64,000 nt of DNA from NCBI GenBank assembly GCA_009823395.1, contig CM020508.1, positions 4,020,515 through 4,084,514 on the forward strand. The letters run 5' to 3'. The notes under the pieces are model-generated. The model saw nothing but the letters and a program-made list of their open reading frames with translations, did not search any database and was not told the DNA's origin. How positions within the stretch are numbered: position 1 is the stretch's first letter; every line of letters starts with the position of its first letter. This document shows positions 17,986 through 30,500 of this stretch, one piece after another. Source of the DNA: Thamnaconus septentrionalis (lineage: Eukaryota > Chordata > Actinopteri > Tetraodontiformes > Monacanthidae). The translations under genes and the position numbers were made by a program.

Positions 17986-19499
17986 AAAAATAATGAGTGT
18001 GGATTGATGGACACTCACAACAAAGCCACTCTGGTTTCAGTGAGCTAGCAAAGGTGGCTAACTAATGCAGCTAACTCCTAGCCAAAGCAATACAATGTAA
18101 TAGGGCACTAAGAAGAGGAAGTAGAGAGAAGACAAAGACAGAGCTGCCGTGATTTTAGAACAACACTTCCCATTTCGAGTCTGGATCAGTGCGCCACACA
18201 ACACAGCACATAAGCCTCAGTGCAGTGTATGTGTGCTGCGGAACACAGCTGTGCTCTTATTTCTCCCAATAGCTTTGGGTTAAACTCACTGATTCTCCCT
18301 GAATTCACTTTGTAGATAACGCAGTTTACAGATTAGCAACGTGGTAAAAATAGCTCGGCGGCGCCAGTGCTGCTCCCATTCACCGTGAGCTAACGTTGCA
18401 AACACGCCAACAAACATGGCATCTTGTTGCTGAATGGATGCAGTGTCTCCCCTCCGGTTTTCTTTCTTTTTTTTAATTTGCAAGACTGATAAAAACCACA
18501 ACATGTCTGCTGCATCTGTAAGAGGTTTGTGTTCAGTGGCCGGTAAAAGCTAATTGAGCAAAAGAGGCAAGAAGAGAGGCGGACGTCCCCGTTACTGTAA
18601 TGATTTCCACATTTCCTCTCTTCTTTTCTTGACTCATTGATGGAATGTATGGTTTTGTGAGGTTGGGGGCAACCGCACTTTGACTGCTACTGTGTCAAAG
18701 AAATGGCAAAGGCAACTCTCTTTGAGGTTCTAATACAATCTCTTCATGGGTAGTATTAAAGTTTCAGAGGGAACGGTGCAGCGACGGTGCTGCAGGGACG
18801 GGTGGAGGAAGGCCGACGATCTAAAGGTCACTGCCCTTTAACACCCCTCCGCTCCAGTAGCCAATTACATCTCATTAAGGAGACACACGGAGCTTCGTTT
18901 CCGAGCTTCACGACCGAGCGGCTCGAAACATCAGTGTGGATACCCCCTGTTCAGCCGGTTCCAGCTGATCTCCTAAATCCAAATGTCATGAATTATTTAA
19001 CACCACTAATCAAGACAAGAGGTTCATGCATAGTCATCACTTTGCAAACATGAGCCACCTAATGAATCCTCAGTCTTTATTTCAATACTTCTAAAAAAAT
19101 TCTCAAAATGAATTGATTTTCTTTTTTTACATCATTGATAACTAGCGCAGTTTTATGACACGGCGACGCCCTCATCCAGGCGCTGGTTCTGCTCATTGAG
19201 ATGATCTTAAATGTATTTATGTACCGAGTACACAACACCAAAAATACTAAAATGTTTGCATGAAAGCTGCGGCCATGACACAAGATTTGCAACATGGCAG
19301 GACAGCGGATGAGCATTTTGGTTTACAAACAGTGCGAAATATAAGATTTAGAACGTTTTTCAGGATGTTGGAGGGACAGTTTGTGAGAAGACAAAGCAGC
19401 AACTACACTTGTACAGTGCAACAGAACAACGTCATTTGCATCCTGTTTGTCAAACTGTGTTTGGTGCTGAGCGGCAAACACCGAGTTTATCTGCTGTAT

Positions 19500-19531
19500 A
19501 GTTGTTGTTGTTGTTGTTGTTGTTGTTGTTG
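19500..19531 (+). repeat. (TTG)n microsatellite
   Basis: Ten consecutive TTG units. Confidence 0.95.
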
Positions 19532-20279
19532 CTTGGTGGAAAAGGTCACTCGTCAGAACCAGAGTGACTTCAATTGAGACAGATTCACATTGATCCGATA
19601 AATGAGTGCCTGAAACAGTTTGCAGTATGAAATAGGACTTACTGTATGTTGGAAGTGGAAAATTATTTTTGACCTCATTCCTTACACAGTAAATTTCACA
19701 ATAAATTTTGCATTCAAATGCAACAAAAAAAAAAGGAGAAAAATCTCAGTTTTTTTGTTTTGTCTTGCTAATTCTGTAGCCATGATTTTCATTTAGCACA
19801 GACACTCAACTGCATATTTAATGTCTTGCAAGGAATACAGGTGTCTAGGCATATCCATATTGTAGCACTAAATGTTAAGAATGGCTAGCTGAAAAGTGAT
19901 GCTGAATGTATTGCAAGAGAATAAAAAATGATTAGGACACATTTCCACACCAAACTGAAGAACCTTCATCTTGGCTTTTGGGAGTCTCTGTACGTATCTA
20001 TATATATATATTTTTTAATAGATATTTTTTTTCCCTAAATGCGAATACATATTGTGCCAAGGCTTTCAGGAGGACACTAGGCACTGAGCGTTATTCACAG
20101 ACGCTGTCAACAGAGGCTTCTAAACAGACCGCCTTCTGGAGACCTGTGGGGGTTATTGCGGCTAATTAATGATCCGAGCCTGCTGCGCCGAGGTCTGGAC
20201 TGAGATATGAAGATTTGAAAAAGCGGGCAGGCTACACAACGAGGGGGACCTTCGCTGCCAGGACACGCAGCCTAGCTAA

Positions 20280-20993
20280 TGCGCGAGCGGCAGGGAAGGA
20301 GGAGGGTGGGTGGGATCAGAGAGCGTGACAGCTCACCACCACCACCACCACCACCGGTTCATCGCCCGGCTAGCCTCCCCTGGTCTCATATCATCCCTCC
20401 CGGCTGACATTTAGCGTGTCCTGCCGGCGAGGCTGCGCACTGAGGCCGAGCAGACCTCCTCAGTTTCCGCGGCGACGCAACGGTGGAGGGAAGGGGAGAG
20501 AGGGGGGAGGGAAAAAAAAGGGGGAAAAAAGAAGGCTCGCGAGGTTGCGTGTACGTCTACACACCGAGAAGCCGCTCGCGGGCGCCTGACGCCGAAAAAT
20601 AAAGGCGCACGAGGACACCTCTGCGTTCGCTGACCCTTTGTTATCGTCATCTTTTTTCTTTTTTTTTTTTTGAAGTTCAACTGACGTGACCCTTGTAGAA
20701 AAAAAGAAAAAAGAAAAGACAAAACAGAGCCGAGCTGAGGCTGACAGCTTCACGGCGCAGTCAGCCAGCCAACCAGCCAGCAGCCAGTCAGGCAGGCTGC
20801 GCGAATGCGCCGCCCTCCCCCCGAAATATAGGAAATTAAACAGACCTACAGGCTTCGCTGGCGTGTTTTTCGCCCTTAAACACACCAAACTGCACCGTTA
20901 GCTTTGGTGGCAGTCGTTCGCTAAGTCCACGTGCTAATGTTGAGGATGACGGACGTTTCAGGCGCGTGCGTTTGTGAAAAATGCGCGAGTCGC

Positions 20994-21062
<69 letters not shown>

Positions 21063-21450
21063 CCTGCTCAAGCCTGCCGTCATCGGCTTTTCCTCCAATC
21101 CTCGCTAATTCTTCTATTAAAATTCCGATATTGCGACGGGGTCCACTCACCTACGGTAGCTCGCGGGGTGGGGGTGTGTGTGGGGAGACGTCGGCGGCGC
21201 TCGCGAAAAGCCGCTGGCCGTGTTAAAAGCAGCCCCTCGGCGGACGCCGCGACACTTGGAAACGCAGCGATGAGGCGTCTATTTATCTCTTTATTGCTGT
21301 TCCGTCGTTGCGACGCGAGACCGGAGCTGCGCACGCAGCATCGTCACCGGGTCCCTCCTCCTCCTCCTCCCATGCTCCCACCCCCCTCATCTGCTGCTGG
21401 CACAAGCATTAGGGACCCCCCCACCTCCCCACCCCCCACCTACACACACG
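20280..21450 (-). promoter_or_regulatory. rai2: CpG-rich region, likely rai2 promoter and first exon
   Basis: CpG dinucleotides are dense here (cgcgagcggc, ggcgacgcaacg, cgctcgcgggcgcctgacgc, gcggacgccgcgac) compared with flanking AT-rich DNA. On the minus strand a textbook donor CGTAG|GTGAGT lies at 21151/21150. Together with the acceptor before the rai2 coding exon, this supports a non-coding rai2 first exon ending at 21151 and an intron of about 7.6 kb. It could instead serve an unrecognised transcript. Confidence 0.5.
20995..21061 (+). repeat. (CA)n microsatellite in CpG-rich region
   Basis: About 33 uninterrupted CA units. On the minus strand it lies just inside the proposed rai2 first intron. 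Confidence 0.97.
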
Positions 21451-24400
21451 CGCCACCCCCCATAATAATGAAATTTGCGTCGACAATCTTTTTTTCAATG
21501 AAAAGACAAAAGATGTGATGCGATACGATTTGAATATACATTTAAATATACAGACAGTGTATTTGAAGCTAAATCCATGTATGACAATAGCATGGTTTAT
21601 TATGTGTCATCTTAATGATGTTAAAAAAAGAAAAGAAAAAAAGGATAAAGCATTTCATTACTTTTTTTTTCTTTTCAAAAAAAATAAAATCCAGATTGTT
21701 TTTCTTTTGGTTATTCCGACACTATTCAGGCCATGGGTTGTTTTTAAGCTCTTTCAAGGGTTGACTTTAACATTAGAGAGAACGTGGAATAAACAACAAA
21801 AATTCCTCCTCATCAGCACCAGCTTAAACATGTGCTGATTGAAGTTTTCGTGCACAAATATTTGATTCATTGTGTCGGGGCCTTTTGGGTGTCTAAACTT
21901 GGCATTACTTAAACTACTAAATTACAGTGCTGTTTTGTGAGGTGTGGTCTAAATCTTGGAGCTATAATTTAGCGTGTGTAAATCCAGATGTAAATACAAC
22001 TGAAAGCCTTAGATGAAGACCACAGTCCAAATGCTGTCCAGAACAAACCCTCTAAATGACGGAGGGACCTGGAAAAGATTGAACATAAACAATTTCTGTT
22101 TGGAAAATGAGATTGTGTCAAATACACAACGATGAAAACCCTTTGCAAATGTGATAAGCCTCATTGCGGGGCAACGCATGAATAGCATTTTAGCCCGCGA
22201 TGCTGGAAAAGCTTTTAGGGCGGACTTAATTCTTTCATTATAAATAGCACCATCGCCAGTCTCTGTCTGGTAATTGGCTGATGGCAGAGGCGGAGGGGAA
22301 TGGCGTTTGGCAGCTGAGGATGAAAGTCTGCTCGTGACAGGCCGGGGGTTGCCTGAGCCGGATCCCCCTGGGTCTCCGTATCAGACCCAGGCAGCCTCAG
22401 GCCCTGCCTCCAGCTCAGGGCCTCTCATTGTTCCACTGGGACTGTGTTTAATGCACTATAATGAGTCTCCCGGTGCTCCACGGTGGCCTGGTGGTGGTGG
22501 TGACTCTGCGGCGGTGGTCCCTCCCCCCACCCTGTCACTCAGCGTTACTCACATGGCAGGAAGTACAGCAGCACCCAGTATGTCAGTCATGTGGTTCCAC
22601 AATGTATTTGTATTTTTTTTGTTATATCCTACACGTCTCTCACAACTGCTCTGACTTTGTCAGCAGTCGTGATTTCAAAATCAGAGAATTGATGATTATG
22701 TTAATAATCTGAAAGTAATAAAATTGCATCCAAGATACAGTCATCCTTGTGACTTTGCTTGATTGGGACAATGTTACTCAACATGGTTCTAATACAGATA
22801 ATTCAATGCAGGCGCTGGATCCTGCAAAGGCTATTTAAGGGCTTTTACATTTACACCGTAATGAAAATAGTAGTTTTCAGCGTCATAAAACTGGACATCC
22901 ACCATGCAAATGCAATTAGCAATTCAGAGCCTTCGACTACACATTTATTGCCGTTTCAATCAACTTTGCAACACAAACTTGACAGTCCTGCGTCATCAGT
23001 GAACCTGGCCGCAGAGAGGCCACAGTTTGGTTATAGAATACACACTGAGGCTGAATCATCCCCAGTGTTTCCTACTGCTCTCCTACATGCAGACTAAATG
23101 AAGGGATCAATACTTGCATATAAATGAGTCCTCTAATCTGGCCTTGTTCACTCCTTGCATGAGGAGAGACTGACTCAACGAGCTGGAAAAAGATTCAAGT
23201 ACAAACAAACAAACAATAAATAAATAAATAAAATTCTATGACCTTTAAAACAAACAAACAGTACAATGTCACACCAATAGATCCTGCAAGGCCACACTGT
23301 CAATACAAGAGTGCTTGTTTAGTTCCACTGCTGCTGACACAGCTACTTCCTTGTTTAATGAGGAATGAGGGGATGGGAGTATGGATCAGATAAGAAATAC
23401 GTGAATAAAATACAAAGGTGTCCTGCAACACAGCACACGCTTGTTACTTCTTGTAGGACACCATGACAGAACACACCAGCATATATCTGAAGGGAACCAA
23501 AAACCTGTGACACTGTGCAGACAGGTAGAAGTAACAGCCGTCTGTGAAGCTCAGCCGATTAAAATAACAAAAACTCTCCGTCTCGCTAAATCAAAAGTGG
23601 CTGCCTTGTCCGGCCCTGAGTCACCGGAGGGCTTTCCCTCTCCATTGTCTAGCGCGCTCTTAACCAGACCACAATAATAAGTCTTGCCCGGCTGCCGTTT
23701 GCTTTTAAGGCTTACAATACAATATCTACTGTAGAATCTCAGAGCTGGAGGGCAAATACTAACACAAAGCTGCCCGCACAGTCAGTCAGTCAGTCAGGCA
23801 GGACAAAGAGGGACGAATGCCGCTGAAACTAGAGGTTCTGGCGGCGGCACAGTTCGATTTAAAGGCTATTTTGTTCCTCCGGTTGGCCGTGGAAAAAAAA
23901 AGAAAAGCTTGATCTCTCCCACCAGTGATGACATGAGCTGATGTGTCTGCAGTCAGGGCCAGAGGTCACAGCCAGTGTGTTGTGCCCACTGACGGGTGCC
24001 CGCTGATGGGCACGGAAAGGGGAGCGGGCAAGAGGGGGTAACAGCCTCGGCTTTGTTCCCCCCCGCCCCTTCGGCCGTCAAACGGGAGAGAACAGGGAGT
24101 TTTTGTCTGACACAGGTCCGTCTGACATTAGCCAGAACCACGAACAGAACCCACACAGACTCCGGAGCCCCAGTGCAAACGTGGAAACTCAAACAACCCG
24201 CACAAAGGTGACGTGACAGTGGCCACAGCTGAGTTCCGGCCCTGATACTGGAGTCAGGAAGCCGCGCAGACGTGGCTTTTTTCATACGTCAAACGCTGTG
24301 TTTGTCAGAGGCAGGACACAAAGGTGAGGAATGTTTTTAATTGACTGCACGTTGGCTCGCAAACAACGGCGCTCACTCTAATATTCAACTAAAGCACGCC

Positions 24401-24580
24401 CTCTAGTGGTTGACCAACGTAATTGGCAAGTTTGCCGCCTTTAAAATCTTATGATGTTGTTAAAAAAAATACTAATACTACTAATAATAATGGATCTTAA
24501 GAAATAAATACAAGAGAAAAAACAAGGAAAAAAGAAAGAAAGAAAACACCACTGATGCCGAAAGTCATTTTTTCAAATCA
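21451..24580. other. Intergenic DNA between rai2 and nhs
   Basis: No coding exon, RNA gene or clear transposon was recognised. It is mostly AT-rich unique-looking sequence with short A/T runs. Conserved enhancers are possible but cannot be judged from one sequence. Confidence 0.4.
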
Positions 24581-24586
24581 GTCACA

Positions 24587-26979
24587 TTTATTTATTTTTT
24601 ATACACATTTTCTAAACAGTCTGCTGTGCTAGCTCTTTGCTCTGATAGGATTTACTATGGGATTTTCCATCAATGCATACTAAAAAATAAATACAACACA
24701 GAGTGTTCCACAGCTCAAAAATATACAAAGGTTCTGAAATTAATGTAAACTTTAAAAAGATTTGTCTTTGTTTATGTGTATGTGTGTGTTTTTCTTTTTA
24801 CATAAGAAGCAACAAACAACAACCTCGGAGACAGGTTATTGTTTCTATTTACACGTTTGTACAAACAACAACCCACAAAGCTTGAACCTACAGTATATTT
24901 GTATGTTTAATTTTTTTGGAGGTTGATCTAGGAAAAAAAAGAAAGAAAATGCATCAGGTACCGATAAGTCAGTGAGCTACAACTCTTTAGCATCACGTTG
25001 AGGAGCATGTCCTTCGCTCGGCCTGTCGCAGCCTTTGGCGGAAGCACTGACTCTGAGTGATGAATATTGAGGGAGGGAGGTCAGATGGCTGCGTCTCTCA
25101 GGGTCTGAAATGAACTCCAGGTACAGTGTGAGAGCTGTGAAACTTCACAAACGACACTTTTTCTTCAGTGCAAAGAAACAAAGATACCACGAAGTGGGGA
25201 GGAGATAAAAAAAAAAAATGGAGGTTGGGAATGAAGGTGCACAGACGTCACCTGCAGTGTAACCCGAGTGTTGTTAAGGCCAGAAGGAAGGGGCTATTTA
25301 CAGGGCGCCTATGGGGGGAGCGGCCGTCTGTAAGGACCGTATGGCTACTTGGTTCTCGTTGCATAACAGCTGAGTAGCATTGCTGCACCCTCACAGCAGT
25401 GACGTTAAGGTGAACGTGCGGGAACTCAGAGTGGCAGCTTGTATTTCTAGCTTATTAAAAAGGGTCATGGTCAACTTTTAGAAAATTCCAGGATTCTTTC
25501 ACTCGTACCTGCAACCAGCCGCTAAAACTAGACAAACAGCATGTTTTCATTGCAGTGTCTGTAAGTCGCACATGTGAAAATGCTTGCAGGTGGCAATTGC
25601 AGGCGTTTGAGTGAGAACATGCTTATACGAAGAGTCTCTTAGAGGTGGGTAGAAAATATTTAACCTGCGACGTGTTGGAAATTCAATGCAACCTCCTGCT
25701 CAGAGGGTCTCAGAGATTTTAGCCTCAGTTATAGCAAAAATAAACCAGTGTTGCAACACAAATAGTCAAGAAGCTGTGGCAATCTGTGTTTTAGTTGGGG
25801 AGGGGGCTTGAAAAGGAGCAACGTCCTGAAATCTATTTGCTCGGCAATGATTCAATCGGCTCCAAAGCTAGAATCTCTCCATCAAAACCTCCGACATCCC
25901 CACGCTCTACTTGCTGCTGCTGTCAGTGACTCTGTAAATTAAGGCATACCAGATCCCTGGAAAAAAAAAAAAACAAAAAACACTTTCCAGTCACCTTGCC
26001 TTCAACAATTCATAAACACACCATGTCAGCAAACCAGAAAAAAAAAAAAATCACGTACACATAACCTCCTCATTCCTGAACCTGACCTCCAACTTTTTTA
26101 TACATTTTTTTTTTTTTTTTACACTTCTTTGTTTCCTTCTCCTGCCGCCGCCGCCTTGCCTCTGTCTCCTTGGATTGTCAAGTTAGTGCTTCTTGGTTCT
26201 GAGTCTTTGATTTAAAAGTGTTGTTTGCTTGCAATCTCTGTCTTTAAAAAAATTGTCTAAATATATGCTTTTCACATGGCTGTTCAGTATGTACACAGAG
26301 TCGGTGTTTGGAGGCTTTTGGTTTCCTCTCTAAACTAGCGTTGCACAGTGCAGCATTTCAGCCCTCCTGCTGAGACCAACCGTCAAGGTAAACTGGCTTC
26401 AGGAAATGTTGCATAGGTATTCACAGAATACATAGGGTTGGTTCCTGCACGTTTCTCTCAATATTTTTTTTTACATTATTTTCTGAAAAATATACTGATA
26501 AATGTTGTCCGCTTAAAAAAAAAAAAAAAAAAACAAAAAAAAACAACAACTGTTAAATATTTATTACTCTGTGTGTCTGCAGGAGGTCAACAGCTTGGTG
26601 TCATGCATGGCTTTGGATTGATTACCATAAATATCAAAACCACATATTCTGAAGGTGTGTAAACATGTTGTTCCCAGTGGACTGATTACTCTCTATTACG
26701 GGTCTTCCTAAACAGGGTCTGTCAGGGTTTTTTTCTTTTTAACCTCTAGAAAGGTGAAATATTTCATGGCATCTGCACAAAACAACCAAACAAAAGCAGC
26801 CACAGTGCGACTGACAGTGTAATTCAGAGTGTTTCGCCCCTGTGTAACTCTTTCCTGCTCTGCTTTCTCTCGCTCTCTCTTTTAAAATGTTTTTTTCTTA
26901 TTGTAAACTCCCGGCACAGTTCCAAACCTTTTTTTCTGCACAGTTCTGACTCTCACTCTCTCTCTCTCTCTCCCTTCCT
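24587..26979 (-). other. nhs: nhs 3'UTR (approximate)
   Basis: Non-coding A/T-rich sequence follows the nhs stop. Two overlapping TTTATT hexamers on the plus strand (24587-24596), AATAAATAAA on the minus strand, are the best poly(A) signal candidates and give a UTR of about 2.4 kb. Confidence 0.4.
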
Positions 26980-27583
26980 CTACGAGGAGCGGTCGTCGTG
27001 GGGGCTCCCGTCTGAGTTCTCCGTCTCCCCCTCGGAGATGGCCTGCATGGGGGCCGAGTACAGCCGGCTGCGCATGCCGTAGCGGCTGCTGTTGGCCGGC
27101 GGGGGGATCCGAGAGCGGCCCTGCCTGGAGGCGGCGGACGTGGGGAAGGATTTGGGCGAGAGGCCCTCGGTGGCGCTGGCCCTGGCGTAGGGGCTGGAGA
27201 GCTGATCCGGCTGCAGCAGAGGGGAGGCGGGGTCCTCCGGCAGCCTGGGCGACTCGGGCGGCGGATCCGCGGCGGGTTTGGGGGACACGGGGCTCCTGAG
27301 GATCTCGGTGGCCGACATGCGGTAGCTGGAGTCGGAGCGGCTGCCCTTCTTCAGCAGCAGCAGCTTGAACTCCTCGCTGGAGGTGGTGGATTTCTTGGCG
27401 TTCCTGTAGATGGGCCCCGTGACCCTGTGCGGACCTGGCGGGGTCACGGCGACGGGCGGGGACGCCAGCTGCACCGGCGAGCTCAGGGCGCTGCCGGGAG
27501 GGGTGTGTCCCGAGGCGGCGGCCAGGCGGGTCCTGGCACCCAACTCTCCTGAGTCCTTTCTGCCCAGAACCTTCCTCTTGGAT
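26980..27583 (-). CDS. nhs: nhs last exon and stop
   Basis: Acceptor cgttcaaag. Encodes [75 protein letters not shown] and [13 protein letters not shown], stop at 26980-26982. Human NHS runs about four residues further. The C-terminal blocks are family hallmarks. Confidence 0.96.
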
Positions 27584-30500
27584 CTTTGAACGGGAAACAA
27601 AACGCTCTTAGTATCAGCTGAGGAGTGAGAGAGAGCAGACGCCACTGCACACTGGCTACCGACCTTCACCCACTGACCACCACCCACCAACCCTCACCCT
27701 CCAAGCACCACCCACTGACCCTCACGCACTGACCACCACCCACCAACCCTCACCTACTGATCACCAACCACTGATCCCCACCCACCAACCACCACCCACC
27801 AACCACCACCCTCCGACCACCACCCATCAATCCTCACCTACCGACCATGCAACACCACCCTCACCCACCCTTACCACCCACTGACCACCACCCTCCACCT
27901 TACCTACTGACCACCACCCACTGACCACCACCCACCAACCACCGCCGCCACCCACCTGTGGATCACAGCGAACAGGTCCTCAGTGGTGCGAGATCTGGTG
28001 GGAGACAGGAAGACCTCGTCCTCCGGCCGGGAGCCGTCACTCAGAGGGGACATGGCGACATCATTGGGGGTGGAGTCTGGACACAGCCAACACACAAATC
28101 TTTAGCAACATTTTCAGGGAGGTCTTTTACCGTCTTTGACAAACTAAAAATAGGATCAGCTCAACACTCCGACTGGTGACTGAACAGCAGAATACAGGAT
28201 GGAAACAGGACAACAGGATTAGTTCTTTGTTGATTCAAAACATGTCGTTTTCTCTAAAAATGTGTGAGGCAAAGTTTTTTGCAACAACCAGGATTAGGAA
28301 ACAGGGAAGACGTGAGGTTGTGCTGTCGGTCAAATCTAGCAACCAAAAAGTAACAGCAGCCGTTCACAGCAAGACATCAGGGCAGGAGGAAACAGGAGGA
28401 TGTGTGAAGCTGTAGAAAAGTGATGGGAGTGAGGAGAGTGATTGGAGTGAGAGCTCACCTTTGCTGGAGCTCTCCTCTGTCTCGTCCTCTCTGCCGTCCT
28501 GAGAAGGACTTTGGCTCGACGCACCAGACGACTCACACTCCTCCTCCTCCTCCATTGCTGCTGTGCTGCCTTCAAGGATCAGACTCTCCGGCCGGCCGTC
28601 CGCTGCAGGCATGTCGTCGTCCCGGTTGGGTCTCTGAGGTGAGTCACTGAGGTGCTCTGCCTCCTCCTCCTCCTCCTGCTCCTCCTCCTTTTGGGATGGA
28701 TCTTCTCTCGAGTCAGAGCTCCTCTCTGCTTCGTCCTCCGACTGCATCAGTGGCTGAGTTTCTCCGTCCAGGCGCCTCCGGCTTCCTGCTGCTTCTTCCT
28801 CGTCCGCCAGCTCCTCGCTGGAGGTGAACATGGACTCGCAGGAGCCCTTCGAGGAGCTGCGATGGGAGTTGGGCGGCGGCGGACTGCGCAGCTGAAACGG
28901 CGAGTTGCTGGAGTACAACGTGCTGGTCGGGTTTTCAGAGCGGCACTGGGGTCCAGGGGTGGGCTTGTCCTCCAGACCTCCTTCACGGTCCCTGCCGACG
29001 GACCGCAGCTGCACCGAATGCAGCGCCGTGGGTGTGATGGACAGGCAGCGGGCGCCGAAGGCCTCGGGGTTGCAGGAGGAGGAGGAGGAGGTGGAGGAAG
29101 AGGAGGAGGTCAGTGCGGCTGCCACCCGCTGCTTGTTCTGCCACATCTGGATCTGGTTCCTGTAGGCTGAGGCCTTGCTGCTGGCGCCCTGCAGGGAGCT
29201 GAGGTCCAGGTGTGAGGGCGGGACGATGGGCAGCTCCAGGTCCCTCCTGGAGTCGGAGCCTCCGTCCCCACCGGAGGGCGACTGCGACTGCGACAATGAG
29301 AGCGATGAGAGCGACGACTTCCTCTCGGGGACTTTGGGCTTCCTCTTGCCGCTGGCCGGTGAGGCGGGTCCCGGGAAGAAGGCGGAGGGGAAGGAGGAGG
29401 TGGGCGTCTCCGACTGGCTGGAGTAGCCGCTGGACGGGCTGGCCAGGCCCGCCAGCTTCTCCGGCGACGACAGCTTGAAGTCGCCCTCAACCGACGGCAG
29501 CGAGGGCGTGGTGGCCCGCGAGCCTGACGTCTGCGACTCGGAGCTCTCCTGCGACCGGACGCACTCCACCACGGTGGTGCCGGTGGCCGTGCTGGAGTTG
29601 GACAGCGACCTGTAGGGGTCGCTGGCCTTGAGGTCGTTGAGGAGCCACAGGTCGGCATAGTCCGACTGCACCGCCCCCTCGTCCTTGAAGGAGTGGCCGT
29701 CGGTGGAGCCCAACACGCCCAGGTCGGGCAGGTCGGCCGCGCTCTCCACCCCCCAGGCCACGAGGGGCTCTCTGGAGCTGTCCAGGTGGCCCGAGGAACC
29801 CAACAGAGCCGACATGTGCAGCTTCCTCTCCTTGGAGGACAGCAGCAGCAGCTGTGGCGGCGGCTGCTGCCCGCAGCTGATCTTTGGTTCCTTCCTGTCG
29901 AGGTCGTTCTCCTCGCTGCAGATCTTCCTCAGTGACGAGCTTCTCTTGGGCGGCGACGGCTTGGCTTTGGGCTTCCTCAGGGAGAGGCAGCGTCGGCCCA
30001 GGGTCAGGTGGCCGCTGCCCAGCTCGCCATCGCCGTAGCTGTAGGTGAAGCTCCTGCTGCCCTTGAGGCCGCAGTCAAAGTGCATGGAGGTGTAGTACCC
30101 CTCGGTGTCCACCGAGTAGTGTGACACTGTGTCGGCCTTCTCCGACGGCGGCTTGTCCGAGTAGCTGCTCTCGCAGGTGGCCATGCTGGTGTAGCTCGGG
30201 CAGCCCAAGCTGCTCTCCGCCTCCCGGCCCGGTTCGGAACCAAAGTCCGGCCCGGGGCCGGGGGGGTCCGGGTCCGTGTGGGGCGAGTAGCTCCAGCAGT
30301 CTCCCTCAGCGGGGGCGGAGCCCAGACCGGCCTCCTCCAGGATGTCCATGGCGGTGGAGGAGAAGGAGCCGGCCCGCTGGCTCCGCAGGCCCTGGTACTG
30401 GTCCAGCAAGAAACCGCCGACCCCGACCGCCTGCTCATCACCGGCGTGGGCGGCCGCGTTGAGCGAGAGCTCCGAGTCGCAGTGCGAGGAGCCGGTGAGG

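Larger units (their letters stand above)
13514..20279. other. Probable rai2 intron, no coding signal
   Basis: No exon of a known family was recognised on either strand. It contains a MITE with a nested LINE tail (14466-15203), CCT, CA and A runs (15.2-15.5 kb), a perfect hairpin (17108-17139), a T run (17352-17380), a LINE-like tail (17858-17985) and a (TTG)n run (19500-19531). Confidence 0.5.

Noticed and set aside
22274..22654. 126-residue plus-strand open frame
   Set aside because: No similarity recognised and no splice context; GC-rich chance frame.
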